This document shows, piece after piece, positions 26,103 through 36,703 of a stretch of 64,000 nucleotides of DNA (within the stretch, counting starts at the first letter, position 1; every line of letters begins with the position of its first letter). Below the pieces are notes generated by a model, which was not told the origin of the DNA, made no database searches, and saw nothing but the letters and a program-made list of their open reading frames with translations. The stretch comes from Archivesica marissinica. Its lineage: Eukaryota; Mollusca; Bivalvia; Venerida; Vesicomyidae. The position numbers and the translations under genes were made by a program. Where the stretch lies: NCBI GenBank assembly GCA_014843695.1, contig CM026393.1, positions 9,139,536 through 9,203,535 on the forward strand. Reading direction: 5' to 3'.

Positions 26103-27592
26103 CTCGGACAATGGTGGAGTGATACGGAGTGACATGGTGGAGTGATACGAAGTGACATGGTGGAGTGATACGGAGTGACATGGTGGAGTGATACGGAGTG
26201 ACATGGTAGAGTGATACGGAGTGACATGGTGGAGTGATACGGAGTGACATGGTGGAGTGATACGGAGTGAAAGTGACATGGTGGAGTGATACGGAGTGAC
26301 ATGGTGGAGTGATACGGAGTGACATGGTAGAGTGATACGGAGTGACATGGTGGAGTGATACGGAGTGACATGGTGGAGTGATACGGAGTGACATGGTGGA
26401 GTGATACGGAGTGACATGGTAGAGTGATACGGAGTGACATGGTGGAGTGATACGGAGTGACATGGTGGAGTGATACGGAGTGACATGGTGGAGTGATACG
26501 GAGTGACATGGTGAGTGATACGGAGTGACATGGAAACATGACATGGTGAAGTGATACGGAGTGACATGGTGGAGTGATACGGAGTGACATGGTGGAGTGA
26601 TACGGAGTGACATGGTGGAGTGATACGGAGTGACATGGTGAAGTGATACGGAGTGACATGGTGGAGTGATACGGAGTGACATGGTGAGTGATACGGACAA
26701 AACAACAAACAAGAGTGATACGGAGTGACATGGGGAGTGATACGGAGTGACATGGTGGAGTGATACGGTGAGACATGGTGGAGTGATACGGAGTGACATG
26801 GTGGAGTGATACGGAGTGACATGGTGGAGTGATACGATGACATGGTGAGTTACGGAGTGACATGGTGGAGTGATACGGAGTGACATGGTGGAGTGATACG
26901 GAGTGACATGGTGGAGTGATACGGAGTGACATGGTGGAGTGATACGGAGTGACATGGTGGAGTGATACGAGTGACATGGTGACTGATACGGAGTGAGACA
27001 TGGTGAGTGACGGAGTGACAGGTGGAGTGATACGGATGACATGGAGTGATACGGAGTGCATGGTGAAGTGATACGGAGTGACATGGTGGAGTGATACGGA
27101 GTGACATGGTGAAGTGATACGGAGTGACATGGTGGAGTGATACGGAGTGACATGGTGGAGTGATACGGAGTGACATGGTGGAGTGATACGGAGTGACATG
27201 GTAAGTGATACGGAGTGACATGGTGGAGTGATACGGAGTGACATGGTGGAGTGATACGGAGGACATGGTGAAGTGATACGGAGTGACATGGTGGAGTGAT
27301 ACGAGTGACATGGTGAGTGATACGGAGTGACATGGTGGAGTGATACGGAGTGACATGGTGAAGTGATACGGAGTGACATGGTGGAGTGATACGGAGTGAC
27401 ATGGTGGAGTGATACGGAGTGACATGGTGAAGTGATACGGAGTGACATGGTGGAGTGATACGGAGTGACATGGTGGAGTGATACGGAGTGACATGGTGGA
27501 GTGGTACGGAGTGACATGGTGGAGTGGTACGGAGTGACATGGTGGAGTGGTACGGAGTGACATGGTGGAGTGATACGGAGTGACATGGTGAG
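26103..27592. repeat. 23-bp minisatellite array (about 64 units)
   Basis: The unit is CATGGTGGAGTGATACGGAG plus TGA. The outer parts (26110-26500 and 27320-27590) are regular. The middle (about 26510-27310) has many deletions, shortened units and a foreign insert (CAAAACAACAAACAAG at about 26697-26713). Since 23 is not a multiple of three and the unit has no stop on the - strand, three overlapping frames of 237-531 codons appear; none is a gene. Confidence 0.95.
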
Positions 27593-27727
27593 TAATATAA
27601 CCTGCCAGCCTTCAGAAGAATTTCATTTTCCGAATGTGATACGCAATACATTTCCAGGAATACGTCATACTTTCGTTTTTAACATTAAATGATGATTTAG
27701 TCGGTTCAGTTTTTCGAAAAGCAATAT

Positions 27728-28185
27728 GTATGCCTGATGGATGAACCGTACTGACCACTGCCTGGTGGATGAACCGTACTGACCACTGCCTGATGGATGA
27801 ACCGTACTGACCACTGCCTGGTGGATGAACCGTACTGACCACTGCCTGGTGGATGAACCGTACTGACCACTGCCTGGTGGATGAACCGTACTGACCACTG
27901 CCTGGTGGATGAACCGTACTGACCACTGCCTGGTGGATGAACCGTACTGACCACTGCCTGGTGGATGAACCGTGCTGACCACTGCCTGATGGATGAACCG
28001 TGCTGACCACTGCCTGATGGATGAACCGTACTGACCACTGCCTGGTGGATGAACCGTACTGACCACTGCCTGGTGGATGAACCGTACTGACCACTGCCTG
28101 GTGGATGAACCGTACTGACCACTGCCTGGTGGATGAACCGTACTGACCACTGCCTGATGGATGAACCGTGCTGACCACTGCTAAT
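27728..28185. repeat. 28-bp minisatellite array (about 16 units)
   Basis: The unit is GGATGAACCGTACTGACCAC plus TGCCTGGT. Variants are CCTGATGG/CCTGGTGG and CGTGCTG/CGTACTG. Overlapping - strand frames of 138-188 codons are repeat artefacts. Confidence 0.96.
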
Positions 28186-28261
28186 CAGTTCATGGTAACC
28201 AATGGTAATGGGTGGCCATATGGCACCATACCCTAGACTGACCTATTTACGTGACATCATA

Positions 28262-28452
28262 GGTCTGCCATATATATGGAAACTAGGTCAACACGGTGCC
28301 AGTCTGCCCTATATGTGGAAACTAGGTCAACACGGTGCCAGTCTGCCGTATATGTGGAAACTAGGTCAACACGGTGCCAGTCTGCCGTATATGTGGAAAC
28401 TAGGTCAACACGGTACCAGTCTGCCGTATATGAGTAAACTAGGTCAACACGA
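28262..28452. repeat. 39-bp minisatellite (about 5 units)
   Basis: The unit contains CTGCCGTATATGTGGAAACT and AGGTCAACACGGTGCCAGT. Units are nearly identical; the last has ATGAGTAAACT and CACGATG. A family D SINE fragment follows 34 bp later. Confidence 0.94.
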
Positions 28453-28485
28453 TGTTAAATGTAACAACACTAGGAGATATTAAGT

Positions 28486-28664
28486 TTAATTATTTATTTA
28501 ACAACGATTGCGAAGCAAGTTTTAACAACTTAACTTAATCACTGTCGTTGGCGCGGATGAAAGCTTAAATGTGGTAATTCGTGTTGGAGGAAACCGGAGT
28601 ACCCGGAGAAAACCCACCTGTCCGATATGGCGCCTACCGTACCATCTCACATACTTTACTAGGA
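28486..28664 (-). mobile_element. SINE family D, head missing
   Basis: On the - strand this has the family D body (ATATCGGACAGGTGGGTTTT, CTCCGGGTACTCCGGTTTCC) and tail (CGCAATCGTTG then TAAATAAATA). It stops just upstream of the body, so both Pol III boxes are missing: a 5' truncation typical of LINE-mediated insertion. Confidence 0.82.
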
Positions 28665-28732
28665 TATATACTAGGCAAGTATCCCCAGTGACCCTAATAT
28701 CGGTGAATACTAATAACCGGTGATATCAGAAT

Positions 28733-29001
28733 TAATCCAAATGAAAGTGGAAGTCGTGATAGCGCAGTGGATGCGCGTTCGCTTCAGGTGCGAAAGGTCC
28801 GGAGTTCGAGCCCCACTGGAGCCGTTACGATTGTGCCCTTAGGCAAGGTATTTAAATTCCACATTGCCTCTTCTCTCTCCCTCGTGGCGATGGATTCCAT
28901 CAGGAATGAGGTCTCGAGAGTGATTTATATAAGTTGAAATAACTTGTTTCGCAATCGAGCTAAAATAAAATTTGTATAAACTATAAACTAATCCAAATGA
29001 A
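28733..29001 (+). mobile_element. tRNA-derived SINE, family C, with intact target-site duplication
   Basis: The element (28746-28988) is flanked by the perfect 13 bp direct repeat TAATCCAAATGAA (28733-28745 and 28989-29001). A box TAGCGCAGTGG at 28760-28770; B box AGTTCGAGCCCC at 28803-28814. The body has CCTCTTCTCTCTCCCTCGTG and GGCGATGGATTCCATCAGGA. The tail is GAGAGTGATTTATATAAG, CTTGTTTCGCAATCGAGC, TAAAATAAAATTTG. This is the best-preserved SINE in the window. The intact duplication shows integration by target-primed reverse transcription with borrowed LINE enzymes. Confidence 0.93.
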
Positions 29002-29552
29002 GCGCACATGTTCATTTTGTGCTTATTATTGACAATTTCCTTCGGCTTTCTGCTGAAATGTCATTTCTACTGTTAAATTTACCTTCATTTATTCAAAACT
29101 TGTTTTTTCCTCTTACACTCGTAAGTTTTCGTTCATGTAGTCAATATTTAGGTGCATTTCAATGGATTTGTTATCTATCGGCTGCATTTGACATTTGTAA
29201 GGTGCTCGCTACTCATGTGACTATGATTGCCCTATATGGCATGTATTGCTACTGGTATAAATTTGTGAGGCGAAATTTACATCGTCACCGGTCATTGGTA
29301 TCACCGTGTAAATAAAAGATGGAGGCATGTGCTGTTGCTTTCACGTTGTTTTTGATTCAGTTATGATTTATTTCTTACTAACTAATATTGCATACAATAA
29401 AATAAATTTGATTATGCTTAATTGAGAGTGAACATTATTTGCACAGCTTCATTTTGGAACACAAATACACAGGTTACAGCTTATGTCACCGATTACCGGT
29501 ATACCCAGGATACTATAAGGTTTGGTATTACAAGGGACACTAATACAATCAT
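29002..29552. other. AT-rich stretch without a supported gene
   Basis: A 98-codon open frame at 29019-29315 (+) is rich in Leu, Phe and Cys but has no recognisable domain, no in-frame neighbour and no obvious splice context, so I do not call it. An AATAAAATAAA-rich patch lies at about 29397. Confidence 0.4.
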
Positions 29553-29790
29553 CCGCCTACGTGGTCGTGACTTGTATACATATCACTGTAACATATCTTC
29601 ACTAATTGTCACGGGTTCGAGCCCCGCTCAGACCTCGTCTCTTAATATGAAGACGTTGGCAGTTTCTTACGGAGGTTGGTGCACTAAGTACTGACTAACC
29701 GCTGGAGCCTGCCCAGGAAATGTGCTTTAGGTAAACTGTCCATCGCCCAAAACGGCAACAGGTAGCGACGATAAATAAACGTTTGATAAA
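29553..29790 (+). mobile_element. SINE family B, head internally deleted
   Basis: It starts with CCTACGTGGTCGTGACTTGT, where the copy at 31341 has about 17 more bases covering the rest of the A box. The B box is GGGTTCGAGCCCCGC at about 29613. The body includes AAGACGTTGGCAGTTTCTTA and CGGAGGTTGGTGCAC. The tail is GGCAACAGGTAGCGACGATA then AATAAACG, shared with family A. Confidence 0.8.
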
Positions 29791-29989
29791 GAAGCACCCC
29801 ACGAGAGGTGATCAGAACATTTGACACCAACATTGATTCGTAGTCTCTTCCAAACGATGGTTAATACCATTATAGTGCCGTTGTAATAGAATCGAACTAG
29901 AAACACCCGAGTTTGCTGTCCAACGTATTCAACACTAGATCACGGACCGTCCGTTGCATTACACATGCTACCTGCTTATACAAGTACAA

Positions 29990-30243
29990 ACTTTAATTAT
30001 TTTACGATTGCTAAAAAGCTTTAACAACTTATATTGACAACTTATATTAACAACTCTCGTTGGCGGATGCAAGCACACATATGGTGTCCTTTTAGTGGGA
30101 GGACACGGGAGTATCCGGAGAAAACCACCTGTCCGATCTGGCGACCACCGTACCATCTCATATAGTATTCCCGGCCCGAGGATCGAGCCCGGGTTTCATT
30201 GGGGAGAAGCGAGCGAGCGAACAGCTGCGCTAATCGGACAGCC
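29990..30243 (-). mobile_element. tRNA-derived SINE, family D, near full length
   Basis: On the - strand the head begins TGGCTGTCCGATTAGCGCAG (complement of the right end), and the B box GGCTCGATCCTCGG is complementary to about 30176-30190. The body matches family D. Near the tail, TATAAGTTGTCAATATAAGT shows a local duplication of TATAAGTTGT. The left end is TTTTACGATTGC on the + strand. Confidence 0.85.
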
Positions 30244-30532
30244 AATGTGACATGCTCCTATTTGTTCATAATGTGTGTAGTGTGTCTTCGCATGATATGA
30301 AACGTTCACTAGTGTTTGCTTACGTAATTTATAATATATATTTATGATATACAAGTCTCAAATTGTATAGTTTTGCATATTGAAAAAAAATGTGGATTTC
30401 AAAATAATTACAGTATTCATAATCGAAAGCTTGCCATAAATGTTGTGTTATTTTCAAATGCATGTACGCACAATTACTACCGGGAGGAAATAGGACCAAA
30501 CGCAAGAAATGAACATAACTTAGAGGACCCTA

Positions 30533-31245
30533 GTATACTAGAGGACATAGAAACGCACACCTACATTATATACTAGAGGGCATAGAAAATGCACACCTTC
30601 ATTATATACTAGAGGACATAGAAAATGCACACCTTCATTATATACTAGAGGACATAGATAACGCACACCTACATTATATACTAGAGAACACAGAAAACGC
30701 ACACCTACATTATATACTAGAGGACATAGAAAACGCACGCCTACATTATATACTAGAGAACACAGAAAACGCACACCTACGTTATATACTAGAGGACATA
30801 GAAAACGCACGCCTACATTACATACTAGAGAACACAGAAAACGCACACCTACATTATATACTAGAGAACACAGAAAACGCACACCTACATTATATACTAG
30901 AGGACATAGAAAACGCACACCTACATTATATACTAGAGGACATAGAAAACGCACACCTACATTATATACTAGAGGACATAGAAAACGCACACCTACATTA
31001 TATACTAGAGGACATAGAAAACGCACACCTACATTATATACTAGAGGACATAGAAAACGCACACCTACATTATATACTAGAGGACATAGAAAACGCACAC
31101 CTACATTATATACTAGAGGACATAGAAAACGCACACCTACATTATATACTAGAGGACATAGAAAACGCACACCTACATTATATACTAGAGGACATAGAAA
31201 CGCACACCTACATTATATACTAGAGGACATAGAAAACGCACACCC
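30533..31245. repeat. 36-bp satellite array (about 20 units), orientation 1
   Basis: The unit is ATACTAGAGGACATAGAAAA plus CGCACACCTACATTAT. The left half carries variants (AGAGAACACAG, GCACGCC, GATAACG). The right half, about 30900-31190, is almost perfectly uniform. The same unit is present in reverse orientation at 46834-47262. The - strand frame of 210 codons, with a 12-residue period, is spurious. Confidence 0.97.
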
Positions 31246-31340
31246 ACATTTCTGTGTTTCCACTTCGTAAAATATATCGGTTTACAGCACATTGTAAGTA
31301 AACGAATAGAGGGACTTTAAAGGAACTGAGACCTTCTAGT

Positions 31341-31592
31341 CAGCCTTCGTGGTCGAGTGGTTAAGGTCGCTGACTTGTAGACCAATGTAACCTATCATCA
31401 CTGATTGGCACGTGTTCTAGCCCCGCTTAGACCGTGTCTCTTTATATATAAAAAAGTTGGCAGTTTCTGACGGAGGTTGGTGCACCAATTACTGGTTAAC
31501 CGCTGAGGCTACCCAGGAAAGATTTTGTTTGGTAAACTGCCCGTCACTCAAATATGGGCAATTGGTAGGCAATGACGTTAAATAAACATAAG
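31341..31592 (+). mobile_element. tRNA-derived SINE, family B, near full length
   Basis: The head has an A box TGGTCGAGTGG (31350-31360) and a degenerate B box GTGTTCTAGCC (31412-31422). The wide box spacing recalls class II tRNAs (Leu/Ser type). The body has GTTGGCAGTTTCTGACGGAG and GGTTGGTGCACCAATTACTG. The tail is mutated (GGTAGGCAATGACGTTAAAT). A 25 bp array starts about 25 bp downstream. Confidence 0.85.
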
Positions 31593-31618
31593 TGGAAAAC
31601 TAAGACCTCCCAGGAAAC

Positions 31619-31960
31619 ACAAGACGTTGTTACTACATTACTTACAAGACGTTGTTACTACATTACTTACAAGACGTTGTTACTACATTACTTACAAGAC
31701 GTTGTTACTACATTACTTACAAGACGTTGTTACTACATTACTTACAAGACGTTGTTACTACATTACTTACAAGACGTTGTTACTACATTACTTACAAGAC
31801 GTTGTTACTACATTACTTACAAGACGTTGTTACTACATTACTTACAAGACGTTGTTACTACATTACTTACAAGACGTTGTTACTACATTACTTACAAGAC
31901 GTTGTTACTACATTACTTACAAGACGTTGTTACTACATTACTTACAAGACGTTGTTACTA
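31619..31960. repeat. 25-bp minisatellite (14 near-perfect units)
   Basis: AAGACGTTGTTACTACATTA followed by CTTAC recurs every 25 bp from 31621 to 31946 with essentially no variation. The array ends in TAGTACTAAGTACATTACTT and is fused to the LINE endonuclease reading frame. The core AAGACGTTGTTAC also occurs once in the 3' untranslated part of the same LINE (35762-35774). Confidence 0.97.
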
Positions 31961-31980
31961 GTACTAAGTACATTACTTAC

Positions 31981-32809
31981 CTGCAATGTCACGGGACTAA
32001 TGTCCAGTAGCTCATATCTCTGTGATATATTACATAGCCAAAATATTGACGTGTGTGGTATTTCTGAACACTGGTTACTAGAGAAAAACTTAAATTTTAT
32101 TAACACAATAGATACTCATTATATATGTGTAGCATCTGTAGACAATGACTGTTCGCTAACTACCAACAGAACATTTGGGAAAGGTGGAGTTGCCCTTCTC
32201 TGGCATATAAAACTTGACAAGATCATCACGCCCTTGTATCTTAATGATGACCGCATTGTAGGCATACAGGTGCAAATATCGCCTGATAACTTCATGTTTA
32301 TTTTTCAGGTGTATCTACCATGCAGTAATCACTCGATTGCATATTTTAGGGAATATATAGACACGTTAAATAGTATGTATTATATGTATTCAGAGCATGG
32401 TACAGTTATCTTTTTAGGCGATTTCAACTCGAAAGTTGTTCAACAGTCGATGCACTCGTACAGAGACATTTATTTCTCTAATTTTTTAAACGATACTAAT
32501 TTGGTGGCAATAGATACTTTACCTTTATGTAAGGGAGCTAACTCAACTTTTGTGTCATATGATGGTCAATCAGAAAGTTTGATCGACCATATTTGCGTAC
32601 CAATTGAAAAATTGGATTGCATTAAATATTGCGAGATCATCGACGATCACTGTCTAAATGTTTCTAACCATCGACCAGTTATGTGCAGTCTGTGTTGTCC
32701 TATTATTATGTATGCTAATGGTTACTGTGGTACAAACCGTATTAACTGGAATAAGGTCTCTGAGGCTGAGTATAATTGCTATGAAAATACATTGAGCCAG
32801 TCAGAGTAG
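31981..32809 (+). pseudogene. LINE endonuclease domain (APE/EEP fold), 5' truncated
   Basis: This would nick target DNA to prime reverse transcription. Counting codons in the frame that opens at 31652, similarity starts at about residue 110 (CNVTGLMSSSSYLCDIL). GISEHWLL at 136-143 contains the metal-binding Glu139. FLGDFNS has Asp257 and Asn259. SLIDHICV has Asp312. SNHRPV at 338-343 has the catalytic His340. So the active-site set is present except for what lay upstream. The first ~110 codons of the open frame come from the 25 bp minisatellite and are not LINE protein. A stop at 32807-32809 follows a frameshift; the RT frame is already open from about 32791. Confidence 0.87.
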
Positions 32810-34482
32810 AGTGCCTGCTGAGGGCTAGATTTCAACCAATCTCATCGCCGAATGATATCGACAGCATATACACCAATATCGTTACTGCTGTTCAAGCAGC
32901 GTCGGCAGCATCTATGCGTAAACGAACATTTAAGCATTTCTTAAAGCCTTACTGGACTAAAAACTTAACGCTTCTGCAGAAAAATATAAGTCGTTTACGT
33001 CATATATGGTTGTCTGAAGGAAAACCGCGTGGCTTTAGCCAATCTTACTGCAATTATAAAGATGCAAAGCGCGAATTTAGACGCACGCATAGACGTATCG
33101 TCGAAACGTTCATGCGGGATCAAGACGATGAGCTAGATAAACTTGGTGAAGTTGACCAGAAGCAATTTTGGCGCGTAATTAATAGGAAACGCAAAGGTTG
33201 CAATAAAGCTGGCTGTGAAATTAAGTTTGGCAATGTCATGTACCGCGATGCGTTATCCATCACAGACCAGTGGAAACAATATTTCGCAGACTTATATACT
33301 CCTGACGAAAATGCAAATTACAATTCAGCATGGAAAAATACTGTTGATGACACGGTTCATAGCTTACAGTCCCCTATAAATAGTGCCACAAGCAATGTAT
33401 ATCTTAATACGTCAATTTCGCCAGATCTTTTAGCCGACTTATTGCGTAAATGCAAAAAAGGTAAAATGACCGGTTATGATAATGTTTTCTATGAGCATTT
33501 GATTCATGGTGGTAACACCTTAATATTAGTTCTAGCACGTCTGTACTCGGCAATGCTAAAATTTAGTTATGTACCCCCAGACATGAACCGGGGCGTAATT
33601 GTGACGCTACACAAGGGCGGTCGTAAAAGTAAACATGATCCACATAATTACCGCGCTATTACACTAACCTCTACAATATTAAAGTTGTATGAAAGTGTTC
33701 TTTTAACCCGTGCAGGGGATGATATCCTGAAAGATCTAAGTCCTCAGCAAGGTGGCTTCCAACAACAACTAGGCTGTATAATGACACCATTTTCCTTAAG
33801 GGAGTCAATATCATTTGCAAAAGAGCACCACAGCAAGGCCTTCATTTGTTACTTAGATTGTCGCCAGGCATTTGACCGTGTCTGGCATAATGGTCTAATT
33901 TATAAACTAGAGGCGTGTGGGCTAGACCATCTCACATTCAAATCTTTTGTATCCCTCTATAGTAACATGAATAGTTGTGTCCGCAATCAGTCATTCACAT
34001 CGGAGTGGTTCCCCGTTAGGCAGGGTACCAGACAGGGAGGGAAGAGTTCCCCTCTCCTTTTTTTACTTTACATAAATGGCCTAATACAGGAGTTAGAAAA
34101 CTCTAATCTAGGCTTTTGTATATATAATTTTAACATTTGTAGTCCAACAGTTGCTGATGACATGATTCTATTCTCCATGTCCAAGTACGGACTAGATCAG
34201 ATGTTACAAATATGTTATGAATATTCATTAAAATGGAGATTTGAATACAATGCCAAGAAATGCTCTGTCGTTGTGTACAATGAAACAAAGCATGAGTTTG
34301 ATCAATCAGATAGGTCATGGAAACTTGGTGATCAAACTATCACTGAAGACATCCAATATACTCACCTGGGGATTATATGTAACAAGTACTGCTCATTAAA
34401 TGACAATATTCACTCGGCAAGTATCAAACTCGTGGTACCCTACTTAACATTTCCAATAGTGGTGTTGGATCTGGGAACCTAA
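32810..34482 (+). pseudogene. LINE reverse transcriptase domain
   Basis: The frame is open from the endonuclease frameshift; the first ATG is at 32914. Counted from that ATG, motifs are: PHNYRAITLTS; QQGGFQ; FICYLDCRQAFDRVW at 310-324 with catalytic Asp315; RQGTRQGGKSSPLLF at 369-383; and VADDM with Asp415-Asp416 (the usual FADD/YADD box, first residue Val). All three catalytic Asp are present. The frame ends early at 34482 because of a frameshift at about 34430, after which the true continuation lies in another frame. The domain would copy element RNA into DNA at the nicked target. Confidence 0.9.
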
Positions 34483-35402
34483 ACATATTCAGTCTCACAC
34501 AACTGTATAGGACAGTAGTATTGCCAACATCCCTATACGGGTGTGAACTGTGGAGCTATCTTACATCCGCCAATATCCTTGAAATCGAACGAGCCCATAG
34601 ATTGTGCATAAAATATATTCAACGCCTACCATTGTTCACTAATATTCAGGCATCACTCAGCTGTCTGGGCCTTGTTCCGATTGAAACAGAAATTAATTAC
34701 AAGAAACTCCAGTTTCTGGGTCAACTCGTCCGACTACCCTGCCAATATCTCTCGAAACGTATCTTTATAAACAGGTTGGTACGCTATAAATCTTGCATTG
34801 AAAGACAAAGCCTTGGGTTTATTCCTGATGTGCTTGGATTACTTAGGAAGTATGATCTCATGCATTATGTAGATATCTTTCTTGAAACTGCATACTTTCC
34901 ATCGAAATATCAATGGAAATATATTCTTAAACGGAATGTATATGGAATAGATTCCGAAGAAGGTACTATATCAGCATGTAGCTCCTTGCCTACAGGTATT
35001 GGTAAAACTATATTCCAAAAACAGGAACCTTGTACTATCTGGAAATTAAGCCGTAAATTCCCAAGCGTAAAAATGTACTGTTTCACAGCTATATATGTAC
35101 TGTGTAGATTACTTTCTTTCTCACGTCCTGAGTTATGCACACAATGCGATAAATGTGTTGTGAACTTAGTTGTTCATAAGCTGTTATTATGTACATCTCA
35201 GGATAAATTAAGAAAGTGCTTATGGCAGAACATAAGTTGTGTGACTGGTATTACGACATACATTGATTTTATCAAACAACCACCCGAGACACAGATATAT
35301 GATATGCTTGCAGGACTGGAGACACATGAACTTCCAGACACCGCAAGCGAAACACTTATGATAATATGTTTTAGGGCATTCTGGCAAATGCTCCAAACTT
35401 AA
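34434..35402 (+). pseudogene. LINE ORF2 C-terminal region
   Basis: The frame is open from about 34434 and has its first ATG at 34521. LPTSLYGCELW near its start is the thumb-like post-RT motif common in LINE proteins (SxLYGxExW type). The rest (ERAHRLCIKYIQRLP, LGLVPIETEINYKKLQFLG) is typical of LINE C-terminal halves. A Cys cluster CTQCDKC (Cys206, 209 and 212 from the ATG) may be half of a zinc knuckle. It ends in a natural stop at 35400-35402. It belongs to the same polypeptide as the two preceding fragments. Confidence 0.82.
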
Positions 35403-36135
35403 GGTTGTGGTAAATCAGTAATCTAAACATGTTTGCTTCTATTTAAATACCATTGTATTGCTTTTAGGTACATGAACCGTTTTCTTTACTGAAGAATGGT
35501 GTTCCGGTTATAAACACTGTAACATCTTTTGTGTGCGCTACCATCATCTCTTTCCCTTGCATTTCGTTTCGGCAAGTAATGATGATCGATATACACTAAT
35601 TAATAGCTGCATGGTTATGTCAGTTCTTATGACCATTATTGTACACTTGTACTACTTTGTATAAATGTATGTTTATATGTGTCCATGTAAAACGTGTAAT
35701 TGTATATTATGTATGTTCACTTGTGCTCTTCATGTATATGGAGGTAATAAAAGGATTAATTAAGACGTTGTTACAACGTTGTTTTGACGTAACAAGTAAC
35801 ATAAGAAAAATGTTGCATGTATTTACAAGTAAAGGACGTCGGAGTAAGACGTCATTACAACTTCGAAGGATTTTTTCCACCGTTGCAAAAGAGACGTCAG
35901 GTGCAAATGAGACGTCAACAATATTTCACTCTCTACCAAATAACAACGTCTTCTGACGGCTGGGAAATACATCAACACAACGTTGTAACGTGTTGGGTTT
36001 CCTGTGAGGACATTAGAATAGACAGATGCCTGTGGCTTTGTTAGAACTTACTCACTGTACAATGTTGATTATTTCAGAACATTGTAGAATGTATATAATT
36101 ATGGATGTTGTATTAATAAACTTATAAGCAATGCG
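35403..36135 (+). other. LINE 3' untranslated region
   Basis: About 730 bp without an open frame of interest. The part 35756-35995 is dense in ACGTC/ACGTT words in both orientations (AAGACGTTGTTACAACGTTG, GAGACGTCA, AACAACGTCTTC, CAACGTTGTAACG), giving several short inverted repeats that could fold. AATAAACTTATAAGC at about 36113 may be the 3' end with a poly(A) signal. Confidence 0.55.
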
Positions 36136-36149
36136 AAGTACATATCACG

Positions 36150-36312
36150 GGCCCCATGTGGGACTTTAAACCGAGGTCTCGTGTCGGTGAATACCTTGGA
36201 ATGGGTCTCTGTCTGTATCATTGCACTATCCTCCAAAATCTAAGCTGACTAAATATCTTCAGGAGGCTGATGTGGACAACCCGTAGCGATGATGAATAAA
36301 CGTAAAACACAT
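36150..36312 (+). mobile_element. SINE family A, 5' truncated
   Basis: It starts inside the body (GGGACTTTAAACCGAGGTCT) and keeps GGAATGGGTCTCTGTCTGTA, CTTCAGGAGG and a mutated tail GTAGCGATGATGAATAAACG. Pol III boxes are absent. It lies immediately after the LINE 3' end. Confidence 0.82.
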
Positions 36313-36351
36313 ACACTAAATTATACATGAACCAAGTATACACAAACAAAT

Positions 36352-36583
36352 AGTTCAGTTTATACAAATTTATTTTAGCTCGATTGCGAAACAAGTTCTT
36401 ACAACTTATATTAATCACTCTAGAGACCTCATCCCTGATGGAACCCATTGCCACGAGGGAGAGAAGAAGAGGCAATGTGGAATTTAAATGCCTTGCCGTA
36501 ACGGCTCCAGCGGGGCTCGGACTCCGGACCTTTCGGACCCGAAGCGAACGCGCATCCACTGCGCTATCACGACTTCCACAACA
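36352..36583 (-). mobile_element. tRNA-derived SINE, family C, near full length
   Basis: On the - strand: head GGAAGTCGTGATAGCGCAGT, B box GTCCGAGCCCCGCTGGAGCC, body GCCTCTTCTTCTCTCCCTCG, tail CGCAATCGAGCTAAAATAAA. It closely matches the copy at 28746-28988. Possible imperfect flanking repeats (ACAAACAAATAG and ACAAACAATAG) lie on either side. Confidence 0.87.
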
Positions 36584-36703
36584 AACAATAGAGTTGCAGG
36601 ACATGAATGCAATACACATCATCTCATCGAATATTCAGAGTTGCTAACAAGTTATATATTTGTTATAATAGGTTGTGGAAGTTTTAAAAGAAACAAGGTA
36701 AAA

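Larger units (their letters stand above)
31974..36135 (+). mobile_element. 5'-truncated, inactivated APE-type LINE retrotransposon
   Basis: The order is endonuclease, reverse transcriptase, Cys-rich C-terminal region, then a 3' untranslated part. The first ORF and the extreme endonuclease N-terminus are missing. The coding region has two frameshifts (about 32790-32806 and about 34428-34432) but few internal stops, so decay is moderate. An 8 bp repeat AAGTACAT at 31966-31973 and 36136-36143 may be the target-site duplication, but it is short and the 5' border is blurred by repeat sequence. The endonuclease plus RT layout fits the Jockey/CR1/I group in the broad sense; I cannot fix the clade. 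Confidence 0.85.

Noticed and set aside
29019..29315. 98-codon + frame rich in hydrophobic residues
   Set aside because: No domain, no supporting neighbours, AT-rich composition; such frames are expected by chance.
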